In this document: piece by piece, positions 54,560-64,000 of the stretch
Layout: each line of letters begins with the position of its first letter
Numbering within the stretch: the first letter of the stretch is position 1
Assembly: GCA_964059195.1 (NCBI GenBank)
Contig: CAXKWD010000007.1
Coordinates: forward strand, 154,675,269 to 154,739,268
Direction of reading: 5' to 3'
Origin: Ectobius pallidus
Taxonomy: Eukaryota; Arthropoda; Insecta; Blattodea; Ectobiidae
Length of the DNA stretch: 64,000 nt
Program-made: the position numbers and the translations under genes
Notes under the pieces: generated by a model
What the model was told of the DNA's origin: nothing
What the model saw: only the letters and a program-made list of their open reading frames with translations
The model's database searches: none

Positions 54560-55190
54560 AAGTAGTTCAGAATTTAGTTTTTTGCTATTCTTCTTCTTAT
54601 CCTGCCTGTTTTTCTGTTTCTAATCTTGATTCTTACCATACCTATTTTTATCTTACGTGTTTCTTATTTTCGTTAATTTTGCCTGACTTTTTCCTCCGCG
54701 TTCGTGACTTATTTTTGTTTTATTGTCATCTCATTTTCTTCTTAACTTTTCTGCAATTATTATTCTTGTTTTCTCTCGTGTAGGTTTTTTCCTGTATTCC
54801 TGATTTCCTTAGTTTTATGTTCGTCCTTTTCTTTTTCTCTTCTTGCTAATATTCTTCAATTTCTTTGTCCATTTTCTTATCGTCAATTTTCTTCGTCTAT
54901 TTTTGCTCTTTTTGCTTTCCTTTTTGCTTTGTTTTTTCTTGCTCTTTGTGTTTTTTCTTGTTCCTTTCTCTTTTCTCCTTCATTTCCTTTTTCCAGATTT
55001 TGATTTGTTTTATTACTTATATTCCTTCTTATTTTCTTAAATTGGAAGTTCGTTTTCCCTGGTTTATTTTTTCTTCTACCATTTCTTGTATTTCCTGGAT
55101 TTATTATTTTCTTGAGAAATGTGAATTTTTTTCATTTCATTGTTTTTTTCTAGTTATCTACAAGACTTTATGGATTTTTAGAAACATATA
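54560..55190. repeat. Strongly pyrimidine-biased tract
   Basis: For about 600 bp the plus strand is overwhelmingly T and C with 'ttcttgctctttttg'-type words. Long Phe/Leu/Ser open frames here come from composition alone and are not membrane proteins. Confidence 0.7.
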
Positions 55191-55439
55191 TTAAAATGAT
55201 TAAATATGTGGGCGAATTACTGTAGATTTGAACCAGTGTCCGTTTTGGTAATGTAGAGATGGCCTGCCCGCCTAGGAATCCGAAGGTCTTTGGTTCAAAC
55301 CCGACCGAGGTCGATCGATTTTTCATTACTTAAACATCATGGGCATGGATAACCAATAACCACTAATCAAGGTAGGCCTACCACTAGTGAAGACTTGAAA
55401 CTGCTTTATCTGGTAAAAAGAAATCAGGTTTTAAGACAG
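55191..55439 (+). mobile_element. Probable SINE remnant
   Basis: A tRNA-like head (TGTAGAGATGGCCTGCCCGC) and box B-like GGTTCAAACCCGACC are followed by a T-run and a short body. Confidence 0.45.
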
Positions 55440-55690
55440 GGTGGTTTAAGTTTCAGTACAGTTAGCTTTGACAAATAACACTACCCACATATTCCTCCAC
55501 GTATACTTATCAAACTTTAGACCTTTGTTTTTCCGTAAGCCCTGCTTAATGAATCGATCTCGAGCTTAGCTCGGAAATCGATTACAAAAAAAAACTTATT
55601 TTCTGCATATCATAATTTCAATTATCACTGATAAAAACAAAATCATTCTGGCACTTTGTTACATCAGTTTTCCTGATTTTATTACTTATT
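55440..55690 (+). repeat. Repeat family Y, 3' part
   Basis: It matches the 3' half of the family, including 'ttccgtaagccctgcttaat' and the terminal TTTGTTACATCAGTTTTCCTGA. The 5' unit with the 'aaacttggtata' words is missing. Confidence 0.6.
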
Positions 55691-56131
55691 TTTAAATAGG
55701 GCATATGTGAAAAGCAAAAGTACCGCGCGCGACCACTTACGTCACAAGTTGCGCGACCTCATAAGGGTTAATTCGGCCCTGCCTCCACCACAAGGCCCTT
55801 TGCATGCTCGGAATGGAAATATTCGATTCGATTGAACTCTGTATTTATAATCTGCCAGTATTGTATGGTGGATGCCTATTCATATTACTACACTAGACAA
55901 TGGAACATTTCTGGGACTTCGCTGCAGAAGTAAGCTGAAATATAATGATGATAATTAAATTTAGAAAACCCCGTGCTGACAGTAAGAGAGAGAATATTCA
56001 TATGAATATATGTATGTGAGACCCACCCACCCTGTGTCCAAGGCGAGTGAGAGACCCTTCACAAATTGGACACACGCCCATTTCTCTAGCCTGGATTTAA
56101 ATTCAAACTCGGGTCTATGGACTGAATATTC

Positions 56132-56145
56132 ATGCTAATTTGCAT
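56132..56145. promoter_or_regulatory. Octamer pair ATGCTAATTTGCAT
   Basis: The minus strand reads ATGCAAAT, the exact octamer bound by POU-domain (Oct) factors; the plus strand has a near match ATGCTAAT overlapping it. Function is not shown. Confidence 0.3.
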
Positions 56146-56175
56146 TCACTTCGCATTTTGTTAGTCTTTTGTCAC

Positions 56176-56189
56176 GTTTCCATGACAAC
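56176..56189. promoter_or_regulatory. RFX X-box-like palindrome GTTTCCATGACAAC
   Basis: Both half-sites fit the RFX consensus (GTTTCC-AT-GACAAC). It lies 30 bp from the octamer. Chance occurrence is possible. Confidence 0.35.
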
Positions 56190-56352
56190 CGTATGAAATA
56201 TTTAGATACTCCACCGGTAGTTCTATTTTAAACTAAAAGCTCGTCTACAAATTATGCTATACTTCGTATTCTAATGTTCTTTTCTTTCTGTTCTAGGTAA
56301 GCTTCGATTGCTGTTTAATATGGAGTCAGTGAGTAATTATTATTAATTTATT

Positions 56353-56583
56353 ATTAAATATTTAATACACTATTCCACCTTTACCCTTAACATACAATAT
56401 ACAACTTATTATGAAAATGCATTTCGGCGTATGCTGCGCCATCTTCAGTTCAAATAAGATGTAATGAACACCACAATTCTTCTCAAATAATGTTGTTTTC
56501 AGCATACGCCGAAATGCATTTTCATAATAAGTTGTATATTGTATGTTAAGGGTAAAGGTGGAATAGTGTATTAAATATTTAAT
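56353..56583. repeat. Exact 84-bp inverted repeat with a 63-bp spacer
   Basis: Arms 56353-56436 and 56500-56583 are perfect complements by base-by-base comparison (start ATTAAATATTTAATACAC, end GGCGTATGCTG). The spacer carries the other half of a hammerhead-like motif (see 56419-56448), so the arms look like two inverted pieces of a Penelope-type 3' end. Perfect identity means recent formation or gene conversion between the arms. Confidence 0.9.
56419..56448 (-). ncRNA. Hammerhead-ribozyme-like core, copy 3
   Basis: On the minus strand CTGAAGA (core CUGANGA), stem GGCG/CGCC with a 7-nt loop, then GAAA. The inverted repeat starts in the loop of this stem, so the partner arm has the GAAA half but not CTGAAGA. 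Cleavage site and stems I and III are not resolved. Confidence 0.4.
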
Positions 56584-57504
56584 ATTAACCCTTATCTGTT
56601 GAAAATGAGTTATTTCAATAATTTATTATTAAAATTTAAACAACGTTATTTTGGGGGGAAGTGCTTCACTGAAGAAGTAAGATTTTTTTTAAATCTTCGA
56701 GCAAAATAGACGACTTGAGGCCCGTTTAAATAGAGCCTATATAAGAAAGAGAGGAAGAGATCCCTCTCTCTTTTGTCTATCTATCAGCCTTCCTACCTTT
56801 TTTTTTCACCCCTCTCTCTCCCAGTAAGTATAACAAATATAGTAAATATAACAAAAAGAAAGAAAGAAAGAAAGATTTTTCGCTCTCTTTCTTAATCTCT
56901 CTTTCTCTCTCTCTGTCTCCATCCTTCTCTCTTTTCCCGAATGTGCCTGTTCTACAAGATATTATGAAAACCCATTCTGCATTCAGCGTTTTGTTTTGAT
57001 TTCCCCACAACTAACCAATTAAATACGATTTTGTCGAAATTGGATATACTGATTTTATTTGAACTCCGTATAGGCTATTCACAGCAGAGAAAAAGTTTTG
57101 TCACCAAACTTGAACTTGGCTTTACTCGATAAGAATTATCCATAGGCTATTCATCAGAAGAGGAAAGCATAAGTAGTAAATTTTCCCTTTGGCAGTTTTC
57201 CTGCGAATAATTACAAAGATTTTTACATAGACCACAAAATTAGCGGCATAAGGTAACGGAGCGTAGAGTATTTAAATAAATATACGCACGACAGCGGTAA
57301 TTGCCACCCGGAAGTAGCTATCTGGAAGTGCGTTGTTGCCATTCCGTGGATAGTATCTTATAAACTGTAAACGTAATTACAAAGTACAAAAGAGGTTTTT
57401 ATTTATTTTTAATGTTACCTACTTCGCCCTTGAATCTGTATCATTAGGCTATGCTTAAAATAAACAGGGTTCATGTATATGAAGTTGATAAGCAGAGACT
57501 AATT
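56584..57504. other. No gene; CT-rich run
   Basis: A CT- and GAAA-rich run (about 56758-56935) yields a Lys/Glu/Arg-rich open frame on the minus strand that is compositional. The rest is unassigned. Confidence 0.5.
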
Positions 57505-57761
57505 CCGGGGTGCGCGGGCAAAGAGAGTTAAGTTCACTTTCTCGTTACTGAGAATTAGGGTGACTTAACACACTATACCAGCCCAACATAGCTTTAGAGA
57601 TGGATGAACCCATGAGGCACACATCCATAACTACCATACGTTTCTGAATATGACTCACTGGACTTAACACAAATGTAGAGAACATATTTATTTATAACTC
57701 TATGGACACATCTCAATTTTTGAAAATGGTGGACTTAACTCTCTTTACCCGCGCACCCCGG
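57505..57761. mobile_element. Miniature element with CCGGGGTGCGCGGG ends
   Basis: Inverted ends CCGGGGTGCGCGGGCAAAGA and TCTTTACCCGCGCACCCCGG extend for about 30 bp (GAGAGTTAAGT inside). AATT flanks both sides (57501-57504, 57762-57765). The interior has no coding. Superfamily unknown. Confidence 0.75.
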
Positions 57762-57881
57762 AATTGATTTAATAAAAACACTTTTCAATCGCGGAATATG
57801 CCTAAATGTGACGATTGTTTACACAAATAACCGTACGTAACCAAGTTAGCCAACATACAATAGTATATTGCGATACAAGTG

Positions 57882-57976
57882 CCGTAAGGCACGTTTACGG
57901 GTCGAGGAAACAGATTGAAAACCCGAGGCGCAGCCGAGGGTTTTTAAGTTTTCGAGACCCGTAAATGCCTTTACGG
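57882..57976. repeat. GC-rich inverted repeat around CCCGAGGCGCAGCCGAGGG
   Basis: Arms run CCGTAAGGCACGTTTACGGG, then CGAGGAAAC, to a centre AACCCGAGGCGCAGCCGAGGG followed by the complementary arm ending TGCCTTTACGG. The strong hairpin may be the terminal structure of a larger element. The centre phrase is common in arthropod repeats from memory; I cannot verify this here. Confidence 0.65.
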
Positions 57977-57982
57977 CCCGTG

Positions 57983-58620
57983 TGTTGCATGCTATTTTTT
58001 GCACGATGATTATTTATATCAATTTAATTATATTAATTGTGATATTACCTGAAAATATTATGTAAATACATTCTTGAAAATAGATGTTTATTTCAGAAAG
58101 TGATTCGCATGTGTTTGTTGTTATGGGAACCGAATATTTGTCCTGGGGGCCGTGCCCATAAAGGCTTGTATTATGAAGTGTATCGTAATGAATTATGACG
58201 TAGCGCTTGGACCGTAAGTAATTTAACCTCATCGCAACCGTCCTTAGCAACAAGACTGTGTGGGAATGTCAACTTACGATCCATGTAAACAACGTTCGTA
58301 AGTACCACTTACTAGCTAAGGAGTGCAAAAAAATCTGAACACACTCCCAAAGCTTTCCATGCAAACAGAGAACGGTTTTGAGATGGGATCGGTTTCAGAT
58401 CTATTTTCAATCCCGCATGTACGCGTGGTGATATAAGTAACTGCAGTACCGTGATAGAACTGACATGAAGTAATTTTGCATTCTTGCCACTCTGTTACCT
58501 TGACATCACCTCGAGGAAAATGTGGCCATATGCCAACTGTGTCGTACCACAAGCTTTACTTATTAATAATGTCTGCTGATATCTCATTCTGGAAAAAAAC
58601 TTTATTTCATCAAGTGACAT
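57983..58620. other. No gene recognised
   Basis: Mixed sequence; the open frames at 58014-58253 and 58316-58552 have no recognised domain. Confidence 0.45.
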
Positions 58621-58628
58621 GTTATAAC

Positions 58629-59329
58629 CCGGGCCAGGATTTTGATGACGTAAAATATTTTTAAAATGAGCTATAAAATGACTGCAAAAATAAATAAAAA
58701 AACAAAAAAAAAAGACAAAAACTTAAAAAAAAAAACATATATTTGTATGAAAATACTAGTTTATTCATCAGATTTGTGTGTATTCATTTATGATGTTGAC
58801 TCAATTATAGGGTTGTAATTACTTATATATATGCATTCATGAACCATAGATTATTGTCTCTGTTGGACACTTCAAGAGAATGTTTTAGGAGAAAAATTCC
58901 TCCGACACTGGAAGTCGAACCCAGGATTACTTAATTGCTATATATACAGTTAAATGCAAACACTGTCCTTCTGTATTCAAATTATAATTATAACAAGATC
59001 TATTTATTTCTTCTTATTTATAGGTACGATAATATTCGATGTAGGTAAATGCACAAAAACTCTAATGCGAGAAACAACACAAAATAAGAAAAAGTATTTT
59101 AAAAATAGCTAAAAATATGAAGTGTGGAAAAAATACCGTAAAATGACCAAATAATGACATTAAATTCTAGAAAAAGACCTAAACATAAAAAATTGAGGAA
59201 AATTACCAAATATGACTTTAAAAATTACCATTTTTATAATTTAGGGGTCATGATCAGAATATCTGCACTAGTGGGCGACGTCCATGGTGTACCAGTTAAA
59301 AGATGACATGTCAACAAAATCGGGCCCTG
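58629..59329. mobile_element. hAT-like family D, copy 3, with an inserted SINE piece
   Basis: Ends CCGGGCCAGGATTTTGATGA (left) and CAACAAAATCGGGCCCTG (right), flanked by GTTATAAC and GTTGTAAC (58621-58628, 59330-59337; one mismatch). The right-hand AGATGACATGTC motif matches the other copies. At 58828-58925 a fragment of the 18133-18530 tRNA-like repeat is inserted. Confidence 0.8.
58828..58925 (-). mobile_element. Fragment of the tRNA-like repeat
   Basis: The minus strand has the T-arm (CCTGGGTTCGACTTCCAG) and the 3' part (TCGGAGGAATTTTTCTCC), then 'ccaacagagacaataatct', matching 18133-18225. The 5' half of the tRNA-like head is missing. Confidence 0.72.
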
Positions 59330-59502
59330 GTTGTAACATATAGGACCTAAATATAAATATGAATCCACTGTTTTGCTAAATCTAAATTTTGTAATGCTAA
59401 TGGAAACATTTCTTCTATTGCTGTATCCATGTAGCTAAACCATTTCGGAGATTATATCCACGAATGTTGATGTGAAATAAGATAACTAATAACTATTTAC
59501 TA

Positions 59503-60060
59503 CTAGCATGTGCCCGCGGCTTCGCCCGCGATTATTATTTCAAAAATAAAAATTAAGAGCATAATAGTTAGATCATTATATTTATTAACACCTAAATAAC
59601 GTGGACTACATACCACGATTAGATAGCGTCGCCTGGTAAAAGCGACTTCAGATTCGAGTTCCTTGGCCCAGAAAACCCCTGTATAGTGAGTTTCGTCGAA
59701 ATAAAACAATGTTTGACTATATTTAGGGCTTACAACATTCAAGCGATCGCGAAAGTTTTGTTTTCAAGGTTTGACAAAAATAGCCAAAGCCAACTGTAAT
59801 TGATTTGACATTGAAATGTATAACTGAAAAATGATGCTTCGAAAACCCAAAAAATGCATGTTTTTTGCCCGTTTTTCACTCATAACTCACGAACGAAAGC
59901 GAAAATTTAAATTCCGGCTTCAAGGTGCATTTTCCGACCCTTCAGTCCACCTATGTTTAAAAATTCAGATCTCTGCGTTTAGTAGATTTCGCTGGGCATC
60001 GCGGACAGACATACAGACAGACCCGTAGGAAAGACACACACTTCCATTTATTAATATAGA
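59503..60060 (-). mobile_element. Short non-autonomous Helitron, best copy
   Basis: On the minus strand: 5' TCTATATTAATAAATGG, a GTCTGTCTGTATGTCTGTC run, and a 3' hairpin CGCGG-GCGAAG-CCGCG followed by GGCACATGCTAG, inserted between A and T. Both ends follow Helitron rules and no target duplication is present. The 558-bp body has no coding sequence. Confidence 0.7.
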
Positions 60061-61146
60061 TTATTAACATTTCGGTACTAAGGGACTATCCCATCCCTCC
60101 CCCTTTCCTTATCATTTAATGCATTTTTAGGCAGCCAATGCTTGAATTTGTAGGAACAGTTTCTTTTGGAATGCCTATGTTCTCAGCCTCGTATTGATGA
60201 ATGCGTGGTCATATTTAAATGAGTTAGGCATGTGAAGCTCCTTGCAGCATGCAAACAGGTTCGTTATAATACCATTAAACCGTCGCTCCCCGTACACAGA
60301 AACAAATAGCTGTTCTTTGTGCCCGAAGCGTACTCAAAAACGTGCTCCTCATGCCTCCGTAACTTGTAATTATAAATACCAAGGCCGTGGATTTCACATT
60401 GGAATGCTAAGGATGCCTTCAGTTTCATTGCATGGAAAAATGTGTTTCCATGGCAACAATGAATCTTGGCCTGCTATTCATATTAATTACTGACTTAGCC
60501 ACTTCTTTACCCTTTCATAGCTGAATTTATTCACTGCTGATAAGGCAGATATCAAGAGAAAAGTCCAATTAGTGGGTTTTAAGTTTGAAATCGACGGGGA
60601 AAATTTCAATGGAAAACGTGGTTTCCATGAATGATTATTCGACTACTGTATTAATTTTATACTGTTCTTGCCATTTTAAGAAGACCTTGTCCCAAACCAT
60701 CGTCTGTGTACAAAAGAATATAATAGCATTGTTCCCTGATTAAAAAATTTGCACCGAATCCGACACTGACAAAGAATAGGTGCTCTTGTAGTCGCGTGAA
60801 TTTTCCAAGTGTTGCCACTGTCATTCACCATTTCTCAAGTGAAGTAAACTTGCTGTGATATGTATTTGGCAACATTGTACTGGACTGCAGACAAGTGTGA
60901 ATACGCCTAACACCTTTCTATTCACTGAATGACAGGACGAAGAGAATTTGGGTTGCAGCAGGTAGAGGTAGTTCTTGGGGGAAAAAAGTCTCTAAGAAGT
61001 GGCACCTACAATATCTCTACTTTCATACTATTCTTTAGGCGACGTATTTATACTTAAGTAGCAGTGAAAAGGTTAAAAATCTACTAAATCTACTCGGTAC
61101 AATTCACTAAAGAAAAAAGAGAAAAAATTATTTCCCACAAGAATTT

Positions 61147-61188
<42 letters not shown>

Positions 61189-61204
61189 TTTTGTGTGTGT
61201 CGGC
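60061..61204. other. Candidate unique sequence with an X-box-like motif
   Basis: The part 60120-60500 is non-repetitive in the window and closer to average GC. The open frame at 60242-60493 is Cys/His/Arg-rich without recognisable domain. An (AT)n array is at 61148-61185. Confidence 0.4.
60444..60457. promoter_or_regulatory. RFX X-box-like palindrome GTTTCCATGGCAAC
   Basis: The closest of the three sites to the full palindromic X-box (GTTNCCATGGNAAC). It is surrounded by TGCATGGAAAAATGTG and AATGAATC, with no nearby transposon signature. Confidence 0.4.
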
Positions 61205-61385
61205 CCGGTTTCGATCCCCCGTATCTGCTCTGATTTTTCTGAGGTAGGTAGGTCTGGAACGCGGTGCACTCAGCCTCGTGATTCAAATTGAGGAGCTACT
61301 TGATAGAGAAATAGCCTATTGTAGATGACGCGGCGATCGGGTTGTTGACCTTGCCCCTTCAGGGATGTAGCGCCACGGATTTTTT
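61205..61385 (+). mobile_element. SINE-3 (tRNA-derived, common insect type)
   Basis: Box B GGTTTCGATCCCCC is followed by 'actcagcctcgtgattcaaa', 'ttgaggagctacttga' and 'ccttcagggatgtagcgcca', in the order of an abundant insect SINE. The 5' tRNA half is replaced by an (AT)n/(GT)n run and the middle is shortened. Confidence 0.6.
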
Positions 61386-61403
61386 TATATGTTCAATTAT
61401 AAA

Positions 61404-61856
61404 CTACACCTTTTCAACCTCAATTTCGGAAAAAGTAATTCCAATTTCGGAAAAAGTAATTTCGATTTCGGAAAAGGTAATTTCAATTTCGGAAAAGGTC
61501 ATTTCAATTTCGGAAAAAGTAACTTCAATTTCGGAAATGCGAGGGCTATGAAGAGGGTATAGTAAATTTGGTACCACGCTAGGACAAATGACTCAATCGG
61601 AGCGAGATTATGTAGAGAAGTAGCTAGATGGTGTACCTAAATGTTCCAAATAAAACAGTTTTGATTTTCACTGTGGTTTTCATTTTATGCCCCATCGAAT
61701 GTTTTAAAAAATAGCCCTCGTATTTCCGAAATTGAAGTTACTTTTTCCGAAATTGAGATTACTTTTTCCGAAATTGAAATTACTTTTTCCGAATTTGAAA
61801 TTACTTTTTCCGAAATTGAAATTACTTTTTCCGAAATTGAGGTTGAAATGGTGTAG
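61404..61856. mobile_element. Fold-back element with six 21-bp repeats in each arm
   Basis: Ends CTACACCTTTTCAACCTC and GAGGTTGAAATGGTGTAG are inverted. Each arm then contains six consecutive 21-bp units of the type CAATTTCGGAAAAAGTAATTT, in opposite orientation in the two arms, closing with GCGAGGGCTAT and its complement. The roughly 150-bp centre is unrelated. The 21-bp period makes an in-frame ISEKVIS heptad on the plus strand (61430-61551), which is a by-product. The layout resembles the Drosophila Foldback/Galileo style. Target duplication not identified. Confidence 0.8.
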
Positions 61857-62805
<949 letters not shown>

Positions 62806-63117
62806 TATCGTCACCGGTTATAGTAAGGGTAATTAAATCACGGAGAATGCAATGGGCTGGGGGAGGAAAGACATATCTAAAAAATATTGACTGGGAGACC
62901 CGAAGGGAAAAGACCACTTGGAAGACCTAGACATAGGTGGGAGGACAATATTAGGATAGATTTAAGAGAAATAGAATTTGAGAGGGATGGTTGGATGGAG
63001 TTAGCTCAGAATAGGGTTGAATGGCGGGCACAGATAAGCATGGCAATGAACCTCCGGGTTCCATTAAATAGATAATATTCTTTTAGCTTGCTTAGGAATT
63101 GTTGTCTATTGCCATTG
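62806..63117 (+). pseudogene. LINE-2 protein C-terminus and 3' end
   Basis: An open frame gives GRPEGKRPLGRPRHRWEDNI, then RIDLREIEFERDGWMELAQN, then RVEWRAQISMAMNLRVP and TAA/TAG. GRPR-x-RW-ED is intact, and the remains of IKSRRMQWAG are visible upstream out of frame, where the GHVARM block has been deleted. The 3' end 'agcttgcttaggaattg' is shared with the other copies. Of the four LINE-2 pieces, this has the cleanest C-terminal frame. Confidence 0.78.
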
Positions 63118-63324
63118 AGTAAATAAGTAGGCCTAAGTATTATTCATTAAGGTGGAAATACTGAAAATATTTTCATTTTTGTTGATTTTTTTTTTTTTTC
63201 GAAATTTTGCAAACATTTTCACGATTAACCATCGAGAGCTGGAAATAACGCTATTTCTAAAATTCCAACAATGTTCATAGCACTTATTGATTCTAAAAAC
63301 TGTGCACATAATGTAACTAATGAG

Positions 63325-63947
63325 TAGACCTGGGATTTTAGGCTCTAAAAAAGTTAGTTTTAGGCACCTAAAATAGGCTTTTAAAAGAGAAAATAGGCAC
63401 TTAAAATATGCTTTTAAATGTGTAAATAGATAGAAAATAGACTTTAAGATATTACAATATATACTTAAACTGTAATTTTTTTTCTGCAAGAAACGTGGAA
63501 TACCTATTCTTAACAGAATTAACTGCAAAATTAGGCATCACGAACTACATTTACTTAAACAGATGTTCTTTCACTGGTGACTTGACACAGTAGTCCTTCC
63601 ACCTTAATCCTCTCCCTCCCCCGTCAGTCAGCATTCCTTTAGCGACAATTATTTGGAATAATCAAGTTTCTGTGAAAAACCCACTTCTGCTGTTCTGCTT
63701 TTCATTGAGGGATGTTCATTATAAGATTGTAAAAAATTACAGAAGTTGAATTTTATTTTAAATGTACAAAATAGGCATTTTAGGCACTAAAATAGTAAAA
63801 TAGGTTCTCAAGGTCTAAATAGGCATTTAGGGCACTATAAAACTTTATAAATGTAAGTGATTAATCATGAAATGTCCACATATTTAATAATTTTCATGTT
63901 AGGCCATAAGGAACAAGATAGGCATTTGCCTTAAAATCCCAGGTCTA
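63325..63947. mobile_element. hAT-like family A, copy 3
   Basis: Ends TAGACCTGGGATTTTAGGC and TTAAAATCCCAGGTCTA, exact 8-bp duplication CTAATGAG (63317-63324, 63948-63955). Same orientation as copy 2. The minus-strand open frame overlapping its left end is not a gene. Confidence 0.88.
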
Positions 63948-64000
63948 CTAATGAGATAATTTAGAAGGAAGCATGTTTTGGGGTTATGGCTTATACAGAG

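Larger units (their letters stand above)
55691..56352. other. Candidate unique sequence with regulatory-like motifs
   Basis: This segment is not repeated in the window. It contains the palindromic double octamer ATGCTAATTTGCAT (56132-56145) and an X-box-like GTTTCCATGACAAC (56176-56189) within 60 bp. No open frame supports a coding exon. Confidence 0.4.

Noticed and set aside
54865..55194. 109-codon hydrophobic open frame resembling a membrane protein
   Set aside because: It is a product of the T-rich tract (Phe, Leu and Ser codons only) and has no other coding sign.
61342..61551. Protein with six ISEKVIS heptads
   Set aside because: The frame is the consequence of 21-bp repeats in a fold-back arm; there is no promoter, and the other arm has the same units reversed.

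Overview
The window looks like AT-rich intergenic or intronic DNA from a large, repeat-laden insect genome. The mixture is typical of arthropods: tRNA-derived SINEs, 5'-truncated non-LTR retrotransposons, a Penelope-like element with a GIY-YIG domain, many hAT, Tc1/mariner and Harbinger-like miniature elements, and short Helitrons. The palindrome TAGGCCTA occurs 15 times. A cockroach- or termite-like (Blattodea) source is my best guess; this is inference only. No bacterial, phage, CRISPR or rRNA feature is present, and no complete host protein-coding gene was found. Every recognisable coding stretch is a transposon remnant, except one weak candidate terminal exon at 25724-25881.

Layout. 1-7000: sparse sequence, two copies of a TTTTGGA-rich element (1980-2876 and 6503-6983) and four DNA-element insertions, two of them nested. 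8000-17100: SINE-1 and SINE-2 copies, two sister LINE copies sharing a 3' hairpin, and several minus-strand fragments of a second LINE. 17100-25900: a tRNA-like fold-back pair, a Tc1/mariner-type miniature element, Helitron ends, a ~2 kb inverted-repeat structure interrupted by a SINE, and the candidate exon. 26000-32200: a nest of LINEs inside or beside hAT elements, then a Penelope-like element. 33000-43700: a dense run of miniature DNA elements, many with exact target-site duplications. 44000-52200: more LINE, SINE and hAT pieces, a tandem duplication that preserves an empty site, and a mariner fold-back. 52500-64000: low-complexity DNA, an exact 84-bp inverted repeat, a fold-back with 21-bp repeats, Helitron, LINE and hAT copies.

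How the pieces relate. The main signal is insertion history. At least twelve elements have target duplications that fix their borders: 8 bp for hAT, TA for Tc1/mariner, TTA for Harbinger-like, and 10-14 bp for SINE/LINE. In several cases a second copy in the same window shows the pre-insertion state. The most unusual structures are the fold-back with in-frame 21-bp units (61404-61856), the head-to-head tRNA-like pair (18133-18530), the mariner 3'-end palindrome (51500-52130), three hammerhead-ribozyme-like motifs tied to Penelope-type sequence, and three exact RFX X-box-like palindromes in otherwise non-repetitive stretches.
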